A stretch of DNA of 64,000 bases, taken from assembly GCF_964275005.1 (NCBI RefSeq), contig NC_092686.1, positions 40,211,511 through 40,275,510 on the forward strand. The letters run 5' to 3'. A model generated the notes under the pieces. It was not told the origin of the DNA, made no database searches, and was given only the letters and a program-made list of their open reading frames with translations. The translations under genes were made by a program, and so were the position numbers. Source of the DNA: Diadema setosum (taxonomy: Eukaryota; Echinodermata; Echinoidea; Diadematoida; Diadematidae). Below, in pieces: positions 54,224 through 64,000 of the stretch. Positions within the stretch are counted from its first letter, which is position 1, and each line of letters begins with the position of its first letter.

Positions 54224-54366
54224 ACCAGAACTATAATTATGGAAGTGCAAATGAAAATTTACTTTCACTACAAATCTGACACTTGAAAATCAGTTGGCCT
54301 GAATATTTTGGACAGGGGAATCTCGCTGTAACAAGATCGTCTGTTCCGGGTGATTTTTCTTGTTAC
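51731..54366. other. UBE2N downstream region, no gene recognised
   Basis: Contains GTTTT repeats near 52493-52520, poly-T at 52999-53019 followed by a G-rich run, a (TC)n tract near 53323-53341 and a (TG)n microsatellite at 54189-54222. It may include further UBE2N 3' UTR. Confidence 0.5.
54189..54222. repeat. (TG)n microsatellite
   Basis: About seventeen TG dinucleotides without interruption. Confidence 0.95.
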
Positions 54367-56322
54367 AGTGCACTCCCATTACAACGAACACGGTTATAAC
54401 AAAATTTCGTTATAACGGAGTGAAACTTCTGGTTCCTAAGTTATCTCCATTAAAGTCTATGGTACAAAATTCGCTTATAACAAATAGCGAAATTTTTGTT
54501 ATAATGAAGTCTTTCCCGAGCGCCACTGACAAAGAAAAACAAAAGAAATGTGCTCCGTTATAACGAAATGCGGATGGCTTTGGAAAATACGTAGCGGAAC
54601 AAGCATTTATAGTGTCTCTGCATATAGGGGAGTGCTTCACATCACTGTGTGTTCGCTCTGTGTGTCACACACAGTTTCCGAGGGGAATAGGGTTTGTTTA
54701 TTTGACAATGAAATATGGTTTGTTAGTCCGAAAATGATAGGAATTCCAAACGTTTATTAATCAGAACATGAAAATAAAGTTTCATTAATCCAAAAGTGAT
54801 AAAAGATGAGTCCACCAGCAAAACTTACGAATTAAAAACCTTATAATCGTTTTAAGATAACCGAACCTTCGAAATAACTAACCTTTCTCATTTTTTTGAT
54901 TAACAAACCTTTGGAAAAACAAACTTTCTTTCATTTTCAGATCAAAAAACCTTCGGCACAATGAACCTTCAGAATAGAGAACCTTTCTCATTTTTGTCGA
55001 GCCCACCGGAGGTGAGGGGAGACTAAGGGATCGCCTGCGGCGGCTGTCCATCCGTCCGTCGTCTGTCCGTAACGCTACAAAAATTTCAATAACTCTTTAC
55101 TCTGGGCTTCAATTGCAATAAAACTTCGAGGGAAGAGGGGTCATACAAAGTTTCACATTTTACCATATATGAAGGTCACCTCAAGGTCAAAGCTCACAGG
55201 CAGGGGTCAATGAACTCGGGGGCCCAATGTTAATTTTCTATGGCGCGTTTCTATTATGGGTCATAACTTTTGATCCATAACTCCATTTGTGACCAAACTT
55301 GGATGGTAGATGTCCCTTGGGGAGTGGATGGTCACCACAAGGTCAGAGGTCACAGGCAGGGGTCAACGAACTTTTAGAGAGCAATGTTAAGTTTTTATGG
55401 CGCATTTCTATTATGGGTCATAACTTTTGATCCATAACTCCATTTGTGACCAAACTTAGATGGTAGATGTCCCTTGGGGAGTGGATGGTCACCACAAGGT
55501 AAAAGGTCACAGGCAGGGGTCAACGAACTTTTAGAGAGCAATGTTAAGTTTTTATGGCGCATTTCTATTATGGGTCATAACTTTTGATCCATAACTCCAT
55601 TTGTGACCAAACTTGGATGGTAGATGTCCCTTGGGGAGTGGATGGTCACCACAAGGTCAAAGGTCACAAGCAGGGGCCAACAAACTTTAAGGGCTCAATG
55701 TTAAGTCTTTATGGCACGTTTCTTTTTTGCCATAATTTTTTACTCTTTTATATCTCTTTTTATCTGTTATATCCCATTCACGTACAATTTCTTGTACGGG
55801 AATGGGCGAGACACATTATGGCACTTGCCTTGTTTGATTTTACCAGCCTTCGGAATGATGAACCTTATTTCATTTTCTGATCAATGAACCTTCGGAAAAC
55901 AGACAATATACATGTATATATATTTTTTATGTAAATTACGAACTTTCAGAATAACAAATCTTTGAAAGAGCAAAGCTTCAGACACACCTTCAGAATACCG
56001 GGAAACCTCGGAATACGGAGCCTTCGGAGTAACAAACTTTAGTAAGAAACGAACCTTTGGAACAGCAAACTAACCTAATCCTACACCATCATTTTCTATA
56101 CATGTGTGACAATACAAGCAAATTTATGCTCTCTTTTAAATAAAATATTTAAAATGAAATTAAAAAGGTACCATCCCATTTCACATAGCTTTCCAGTGTA
56201 TGACGAGTATTCAACAAACAGGATATGATACCTGTGTGGTTCCCTTGTTTTCGTAATACATGTATATTGTATTTGTTCTGTTAAAATGAAATTTCTTCAT
56301 AACGAAAGACGGGAGTACATTG
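54367..56322. mobile_element. Pogo-like TIR element (CAGTGCACTCCC ends) carrying nested repeats
   Basis: Left end CAGTGCACTCCCATTACAAC, right end inverted CAATGTACTCCCGTC, both flanked by TA. Subterminal TTATAACAAAATTTCGTTAT words recur. The inside is an (AACCTTCGGAATAAC)-type degenerate minisatellite at 54840-54990 and 55845-56080, split by another element at 54995-55813. No coding capacity is seen. Confidence 0.7.
54995..55813. mobile_element. Tandem-unit element with three 157-bp units
   Basis: Left end TGTCGAGCCCACCGGAGG, right end GGGCGAGACAC (loosely inverted). Next to the left end is a CTGTCCATCCGTCCGTCGTC tract. Three 157-base units follow (ATGGCGC recurs at 55240, 55397 and 55554), each with GACCAAACTTGGATGGTAG and CAAGGTCAAAGGTCACAGG. 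It is nested in the minisatellite of the 54367 element. Confidence 0.8.
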
Positions 56323-57611
56323 TATGTGCGGACTCTCATATCTGAATTGGGGGGGGGGGGGACTACAAACGTACACTGCACAATGTATAATTTATATCTT
56401 TAATTTCTCTTCATGTACATTTCAATGCAACACAAGATAGTACATCCAAACTTCCTTTCCAAATCTTGAAGCAAACATTCATGTAGGAACAGACAGCCTG
56501 AAGATTACGAGATACAAGTACACATGTAAAACAAATTTGAGAGGGCTGAATGCTTTGAATCACTTTAACCAGGATCCTGTCACATACAGTAACAAATTCT
56601 GGAGTCTTCAAATCACATCATGAAAATGACAGACATCAAGTAAAAGATAGCAACATGTCACATCAAATTCACTGAGGGACTTGACAACTGTACACCAGTC
56701 AGACAAAGTGTGCCATGAAGATGGCTACAATTATAGTGCTCCACAACCATAATGACTGGTGCAAGTGTACATACCAGCTTTCAAGGTCCTTAATGATATT
56801 TTGTGAAGAAAAAAAAATGATTTCAGATATTCATGTTATCTTTTCATATCCTTCAAATTGCTGCTTAGAAATTACAGCTGCATGTATCTCAGGGCACTAG
56901 AAGCAGGATTTTTGTTCTGAATATTAAACTGACTTTACAATGTTTCCAGCTGCATACATGTACATGGCATATTTCACAGCGCTTTTACAAGTCGATTGAT
57001 ATGCGTGAAATTGACAACTTGTAACATGTCCCTGGTGACAGGTACTCTGTATAATTGCTTTTTAAACGTGGGAATTCACAAATTTTCTTCTGAAAAAAAG
57101 AAAAAAGGAATTACTTCTCAATCTGTCCCTGTGGTTCCTGATCACAACTTTAACCACTCATGGATTGGTCTTGTAAGTCCCAATTCCGAAAATGTCATAC
57201 ATCATAATCGCATAACATAATATGGTGTACACAGTATGTATTGATACTTCACACAAGATTTTACACACATGATTTTATCCATGATGAGTTTCCACAGTGA
57301 TTTTGCTTAACCCTTGGTCAATGTTTACTGCTAAACGGAAAACCCTCATCAGTCCTACATACATGTACATGTATATGCCCCAAACTCGTGGGCCTACTAC
57401 AACTTATCCCGACTGATGTGACGGCAAATGCTGACATTCGACTCACAATCCCTCTGCTCCACTACTGACATAAGTGAACCTTTTCATTATGAGTCAACAG
57501 AAAGACACTACAGTATGTAATCAGAGAATTGAAATAAAAGATACATAGGAACAATGGATGCTATGACAGGGGGAGTGTTTGAATTGAACCATGGCATGGG
57601 CTACCCAGATA

Positions 57612-57785
57612 CAGTCAACCTTGCTTAAAGTTGACCTCACGTAAGTCGAATAATCACCTTAGTCGATGGCCTTTTCAAGGTCCCTTCTCTTTATATTCTA
57701 TTGACTTTAATCCCTCATAAGTCAAATTTTCTCTGAGTCGAAGCTACTTCAGTCCAAATAGATTCGACTTAGGCAAGGCTGGCTG
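57612..57785. mobile_element. 174-bp pogo-like MITE
   Basis: Ends CAGTCAACCTTGCTTAA and, inverted, TTAGGCAAGGCTGGCTG, flanked by TA. Inside are AGTCGAA/TTCGACTTA words. CAGTC tips and the TA duplication fit the pogo/Tigger group. Confidence 0.85.
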
Positions 57786-59280
57786 TACTAAAACATCACC
57801 TCGGGATAAAATACAACTGCTCTCAGGCATCTGAATTTTATACAAAAGCCACAACGCATGCGATTCTTTCGTCAGTTTTCTTGTTCATCTGTTTTCCATC
57901 ATAATGTATTTCCCGTTTCTTTTGAGATGTTTCTCTTTGCAAGAATTGTGCAATGCGACTGATACATTTGCAAAATTAACGGCTCATTAGAATATTGTTT
58001 CCTGCAACACAAATGCATCATTTATCATCTCCAAAATGGGAAATCACAAGCTTTCCTGATGAAAAGATATAAATTCTTGTTCCAACACTGCAGTTTGCAA
58101 TCGTGAATTAGACAACTCACAAAATTGTCTTTACGAGTCCCAATTCCCACAATGTTATATCTGCAAAGTATACATCGTATAATGTTCATAATATCACCAC
58201 AATCAAACGTTTGGTATCCTACATTCCTTTCATGTCATACTTCCATATTCATGACCACAAATACAATGAAATAAAGCAGATTAATAGATTTATATTCCTC
58301 TATAAATTACTGACAAGACATTGAGAGATTTCCCCCAAGACAAATTAAGCCGGATGTCGATAATGCGCAGTCATAAACATCTTCTATGATTGTCGAGACA
58401 TATGGAGATTTCCACAGGAATATGTAGGTCTTGTTATGTTATATCCTAAGTGCATGCTAAACAGAGATACATGTATGTTAAGTTGAAGAAAAAACAGGAA
58501 ATGCAACTGGGTCAACAAGACGAGCTACAGGAAGACTGTGATCACATAATTCATTGTTCAACTGGACCACAGACTTCACTCCTGTGAGATTACATGCGAC
58601 TAACTGTTACTGGCAAATTTGTATCTTCTTCATATCCATAGCCACAGTTCATCATGCACATTGAGTATCAACAAACAAGAGGTATTCAGCATCGTATGAA
58701 ATAAACACTGCCAAGGTTTTAAAGTCATTGCATTCCTGAGTCAACGAGTAAGTTTAAAGAATAAGAGGCCTCTATTGAGGACAACTAGAAGCATTTGGAT
58801 TGTTGTGCACAGTAAACTGGGATGCCCCTGCTTCTAACGAACCACAATGTCAGCCATAGGAGCACGGCCTCTCATTAATAGATTTTGATGGTATTTGTTA
58901 ATCCTACTGTAATCACTGACAAGAATTCACCTTTAACCTTCTCTCCACACAAGAAATATTTTCTCTTTATTTCTATTTGTAGCACAAGATAGCATTTTCA
59001 CTAGATCTAAACCGAGGGGAATTCATGGCCAGGAAATAACTTTGGTTAACTTTGAATGACCTTTCACCCCGTCACTTCCAACAATCAATTGATTACTGCT
59101 ATATTTCTCGACCTTACCACATAATACAACCTGCAGACACCAAGTTGAGGTTATGGCTCAAGAATGACACTTCAGACCACACTGCTATCATGTTCCTGCC
59201 AAAAAAAAGAAAATTGCTATTTCTACTCTTTCTGCTACATTATATCCCATCTGGACATTCCTAGATGAAATTACAACTGA

Positions 59281-59945
59281 ACTAGAGAAGCACTCTGAGA
59301 GCGCAGACCTCCGCCAAGCAGCTTATTTCCACCACTGATCTTGTTCTTCCATAGAGATCACTGATTTCCACCCATACGTATGCGTGCTGAAAGTTGCCTG
59401 ATTTCCAAAGATAGAAGCCTTTTGTTACATCAACTTCCAGCTGCACAGCGTGCCTCGCCCCAGCAGAAACCAGAGCATGCACTTTAGTGCGTTTATGCCA
59501 AAATATTAAAAATTCTTCATAAAACCCACAAAAATTGCCTGATCACTACCAACATTAATCATTTGTTACTTGTGTCATTCTCAACTTTCCTCGTAAGTTT
59601 TATACAAATCTGTTCACAACTTTTTGAGTTATTTTGCACATGGACAAACAAACAAACAACAAAGAAAACATAACCTCCTCCCTTGGTGGAGGTAACATTT
59701 CCATTTCAAGCCAAATCTCAGTGACCTCTGACCTTTGACCTACAGTGATTTGCCCAAAGTGTAATCAACACCTCTACACCTCATGTAGCACATCTAGCTG
59801 GGTCTTGTGCCAAGAAAACCCATGGAGTGAGCTAAAATAATGAAAAAAGGATGTGGGATGCACAGACAGACAGATAGACTGAAATACAGATACTCCCATA
59901 ATGCAACTTAATGCATCCAGCACCCTTCGAGGTAGAGGCATAAAA
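59281..59945. mobile_element. Diverged element related to the 16048 tandem-unit family
   Basis: Begins GAAGCACTCTGAGAGCGCAG with CCTCCGCC and ends CCTTCGAGGTAGAGGCATAA. It contains CTCCTCCCTTGGTGGAGGTAA, TGACCTCTGACCTTTGACCT and a CAGACAGACAGA tract where the 16048 element has GGACGGAC. Only one unit is left and boundaries are approximate. Confidence 0.5.
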
Positions 59946-60865
59946 ACAACATTTTTACACAGATAACCGAGGAAGAATACACGCTGATATTTCTGTGCCT
60001 ACTTGTCAAAGATCAAGATGGTTATGATATCTCCAGCGGAGAACACTTCTTTTTTTTTTAATGCAGGAATGATATTATTACAATGAGAGAACGGGTGCAT
60101 TACAAGTTAAAGTTTTATACAGATTTTGTACAGAGAAAGACCTGAAAACTTTTTTTTCATAAAACGTCACCTCTATGTCTCTCAAACTAACTTCAGATGG
60201 ACCAAGGAACCAAATACGACAGGCAAGCATTGACAAGAAGAAGGGGAACCACACAATATGAGTCATCTTGAAAGCATTTATGACTTGTGTTACACAGCCA
60301 TGTCACTGCATCTATTGTTTCATCCGAGCCCACTTTTTCCTACAGTGAAAATCACGCCATTCACTGGCCATGAAAACTCGTCCGTTGACACCTACTCGCC
60401 GAAGCACCAAAATATTCGGGTTGGGAGGCCCACAGTGTACAAGAATATTGGCCATCACTGATTGGTGTACAGGAATATTCCAAATCACTCAATCACTCAT
60501 AATGGACATAAAAATGTAATGGATCTCCCTGTCAATTGCAGATTCTTTTAATGTGAAACCGAATAAGCAGAGCTGTCAATGACAGTGCATCACATGCACA
60601 GTACATTATTTGCTGCCGTGAATGTGATATACCACACTTGAGATTCACAGTAGATAGCAAGACATTTTCAATCTTCGCAACTTCATTCATGCATGAATAT
60701 GACTGCCAGAAGGAGTTGCACCATTTTCGCCAAGTTCGGTACATCGAAAGGCAAAGCAGGACCCATCCAACACATGTAAATAATGTTGACAGGAGTTCAA
60801 CAATGGTACTACAACACATAACATGAAGTCAGTGATGTCTTAGTATGTCTTAGTATGTCTTAGTA

Positions 60866-61042
60866 CAGTCAAACCTGTCTACAGTGGGCACCCAAGGGAG
60901 ACAAAAAAGTGGCCTCTGTAGACAGGTGGCCACTATAGACAGGGTGGTTAACATGGCTTTTCTCTTGGGGGAATTGTGTTTAGTGGTCATAAACTGCAGG
61001 TGGCCACCACAGACAATGGTAACTTATAGACAGGTTTGACTC
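60866..61042. mobile_element. 177-bp pogo-like MITE
   Basis: Ends CAGTCAAACCTGTCTACAG and, inverted, TATAGACAGGTTTGACTC, flanked by TA. Nearly the same length and tip sequence as the element at 57612, so they are likely related subfamilies. Confidence 0.88.
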
Positions 61043-62637
61043 TATAATATAACTCACTGTAAATACCAGAGATCCGCACAAAACAAAAGAATGATAAAAC
61101 ATATCAAATCCCAACAGCATAGACACACAGACAGGAAGAAGGGAGGGGGAGTGGAAAGGAAAGAGATTTCATTTTGACATTCAACTTGTCACATCGCACG
61201 CAACTCTTGCAAGCAAAAGCTGCAACATCAAACAAAGGTACAACTGTAGCAATAATGGAACCCTGAAGAAAACCGTCTTTCCCCAAGCAGAACCTGCACA
61301 TCCTTTCAGGCAGATAGAATGCCATGTTTCCAGAAAACAAACAAACAAACAAATAAAAACAGTATCTCTCTGTCAAAATCATAAAGACCAGGTTGAGTTG
61401 AAAATTTGGCAATGCAGAAAAAGCAGACATCTGGCATGGAAGTCATGGTAAAACATCTGACTGCAACTAGAATTCTCAATGGATGCAAATTCTGTTGTAC
61501 AAGCTTTTGCCACTTTCAAATGATTTCATGCTAGAACAATACCTGTCGCAACACTTTGGGGGGAAGGCATAAATAGCATTGCATTTAATAGTGTGTGATA
61601 AATGCAACATACTGCAATATTTTGTGTAAAATACAGGAAGTCACAAAAAGACAAAATGTACTATCAAGATGCACTGGAAAACTGCTGCTAACATGCCGAC
61701 TGCACAACAGTCATAAACAGTGTATTCCCTTGAGCTATAGACAGATAAGGCACTGGAGTTAGAAGAAAACATACCGTACTAGATTATCATTTTTCCCCCC
61801 TGCACACAGATCATCACAGTGTGATAAAAATGTGAAAACTGCATCAAAATTCAAAGCAGCTCCATCACACATCTATGTCTCTGTCAGGAGTATAGGAGGA
61901 TGTATGTACAGACATACACAGGAGCCCCACCATGTCACTTCTGGGTCATATTTTTCTCAGCTTCATCACTGTGTCCTTACTATAACTGGAGGTAGTACAC
62001 AAACCCCAACCCATCCAGCCCCTAAAAACATACTGCTACCAATGTCCTACGAATCATGTCTCCCGCGGCTCTGTTCAAGCCAGGTTCTGTGTATCAATGC
62101 ATATTTATAAGCAACATCACCCTGTAATACAAGTAAATGTAGAATGAAGTCTTTTGTGAAACATCTCAAAGGCTAACTTTACATAATTTCATTTTTTTTT
62201 CTTTCACTAATGCTGCCTATTCCTGTAAGAGTGATGCCTGCTTAATGCTCTTTGTTTATGGTATGCTCCATGTACCCTTTGTACAATTCAGCTGCAAAAG
62301 CAGACGAGATGAACGACAGTGCTTCAGCAAATCTAGCTGCAAGATGTGGATGGCTTTCCAACACATTTTTCAGCAAACAGCAGAGCGGCGGACACAAACT
62401 CCGCTGGCACACACACGCACCCTCGGAGTTACACAGTATAAGAAGGAAATCATTTCAGGATTAACTAAACTGTGACACATATGTACTACTGAGCAGCAGA
62501 AAAAGCCATCAGTTCTAACACCATGAAAACTTCAAGAAATGTCATTTTTGGTCCTGGCACTCAGGGTGGCTATTTCATCTCGTTATCGCAAAAAAATTTC
62601 ATCAAAGCTTTCTACAGCTTGGTCCCCGAAATTTGAA

Positions 62638-62714
62638 TCACCAGTCCCCAAGTGAGTAGCGAAACTCGTCATCATCATCGTCATCGTCATCGAGAAAGGC
62701 ATCCACATCTGAGC
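62638..62714 (-). CDS. Terminal coding exon of an unidentified gene with an acidic C-terminus
   Basis: Minus-strand exon after a CTCCCACAG acceptor: two bases, then 24 codons and TGA (62638-62640). It reads SDVDAFLD followed by a run of seven further Asp, then EFRYSLGDW and stop. The sharp acceptor, the acidic run followed by an ordered aromatic tail, and codon alternation in the Asp run (GAC/GAT) support real coding. I cannot name the protein. The rest of the gene lies beyond 62714 on the minus strand; no further exon is recognised before 64000. Confidence 0.6.
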
Positions 62715-64000
62715 CTGTGGGAGAGAGAAGAACTTTAGGCAAATATCTCATTGGACTTCTGGATAATGTAGTAAAGGACATCATCTGTCACTACTTTGTT
62801 TTTTTCTTCTTCAAACAAGGACAATTTTCATGGGCTATCAAATTGACCGCACAAAAACCTACCAAGTAATGATAAAAATTAGCTATGCTGATATCAAAAT
62901 TGAAAATTACTGGTTTTTCTATAGCTTATGTCATATAACATTGAAAAAAAAGGGAAAATAGACAAGCTGCATTTACGATAAAACATTAAATTTGACACTG
63001 AGAATAAATTCAATGATTCCCATTAAAAATTCTAATTGAACAACTCTCTTTTACCCAGTCCATACTGTATGATATTTATTTTACATAGAATATTTTGATA
63101 AGTGTCAATAATACGTATTCCTATATAAAAACCTTCATTTCTGTACAAAATCTATTCATGCACTTGCAAATTACTAGAGTATAAGTTTGTCATCAATTCT
63201 CATTTTTGAGCGTAGAAGAAAACTTGAAACTGCTGTACATGTATTTCAAATGCACGGACAAGAATAAATTCATTGGCACTTCCAATAACTTTAAATATGT
63301 GACCCGCTACAACAAAATGATCCTAAAGTCGGGCGAGGTCGATTATTTGAAAATTGCATGATATAATCCCCTAATCTTTCTGCTTTAAATTGATATATAA
63401 CACATTTTATAAAAATAATTGGCTGCGGAGATATCGACGTTTAAAAGAGAGCATGTCGAGACGTCTGGAAAATCACTGTTTCGAGAAAAGCGCCCTAAAA
63501 GTCTTCCTTTCGACGCAATCGCGATCAAGGGACACGCAAGTCAGTTTTCACCTCTGGACAATAGAAGGTAAGCCCTAGCAACCCCCGAAGAGTTCATTCA
63601 AGCACATCAGCGTCGGCGGTCTCCTCACCAACCAATCAGTGACCAGGATGTGAGAAGCGGCTGATCATAGCGCACCCCGCCCGCACGCACCAGTCGACTG
63701 GGCAGTGTGCGAGCTTCACGCTTCGGTTAGCAGCAAGCAGCAACTGACCAATGAGATCACTTTGGTCGTTGTTAGGGGCGGAACCTATCTGTGGCGCTCA
63801 ATCCAAATTTTCGAACCAGTTTCTGCTTCGTTGAAACGCCAAAAAACATGGCTCAGAAAAACGCAATTTTTTTTTATCTTTCCTTTGATCATTTTGCTTC
63901 AAAATTTCAACAGATGATAGAAGACATGTTAGACTCCAATAATATATCAAAATCAGAAAATCGTAAGTTTTGACCAATTTTAATGCTCTGACTTCAAACT
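62715..64000. other. Intron or upstream sequence, GC-richer at 63420-63800
   Basis: AT-rich to about 63300, presumably intron of the minus-strand gene. From 63300 the sequence changes to a CpG-richer block with two CCAAT-type words (ACCAACCAATCAGTG, TGACCAATGAG) and a GGGGCGG box near 63775. This could be a repeat or a promoter; I could not decide. Confidence 0.35.

Larger units (their letters stand above)
56323..62637. other. Gene-poor region, possibly 3' UTR of the minus-strand gene at 62.6 kb
   Basis: No coding sequence recognised. It contains a poly-G run at 56349-56362, two small TA-flanked MITEs, and a tandem-unit-type element at 59281-59945. Part may be transcribed as 3' UTR of the gene ending at 62638, but I cannot fix a poly(A) site. 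Confidence 0.45.

Overview
The window looks like nuclear DNA from a marine invertebrate deuterostome, most likely an echinoderm, though a hemichordate or amphioxus cannot be excluded from sequence alone. The reasons are AT-rich DNA, small conserved exons in long introns, very frequent TACATGTA/ACATGTAC words, dense microsatellites and many short inverted-repeat transposons. Two genes can be read from end to end, plus the last exon of a third.

Layout. 1-14.6 kb: no recognisable gene. It holds simple repeats, a tRNA-cored foldback element, a 741-bp TA-flanked foldback MITE, one copy of an unclassified ~0.8-kb repeat, and two low-confidence coding candidates (a 40-codon ORF at 5927 and a B-box-like exon at 3904). 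14.6-26.4 kb, minus strand: the complete eight-exon PSMD6 gene (26S proteasome lid subunit Rpn7, 389 aa), with introns full of nested MITEs. 26.4-32.2 kb: a 5.8-kb divergent intergenic region with a 24-bp palindrome near the PSMD6 start, a 1.35-kb foldback repeat cluster, another copy of the 0.8-kb repeat, and a CpG-rich stretch before the next gene. 32.3-51.4 kb, plus strand: the complete five-exon UBE2N/Ubc13 gene (K63-specific ubiquitin-conjugating enzyme, 151 aa). Its first coding exon has only 33 bases and is separated from exon 2 by a 14.4-kb intron. That intron holds three antisense LINE fragments, themselves interrupted by other elements, a solo LTR with target-site duplication, and a 791-bp TIR element. 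51.4-62.6 kb: mostly intergenic DNA or UTR with several pogo-like and tandem-unit elements. 62.6 kb: the last coding exon of an unidentified minus-strand gene ending in an acidic tail.

Biology. PSMD6 and UBE2N lie head to head and both belong to the ubiquitin-proteasome system. UBE2N builds K63-linked chains with a Uev partner; Rpn7 is a structural lid subunit of the proteasome. Whether they share regulation is not shown by the sequence.

Points most worth a second look: the last UBE2N intron, which looks like a GC-AG intron with an equal-length alternative GT/AG solution; a group of mobile elements that share tandem units, a GGAC-type or GTCC-type tract and an AAACTTGG motif, one of which carries many nuclear-receptor DR1 sites; three TTAA-type foldback MITEs; and the unclassified 0.8-kb repeat family with three same-strand copies.
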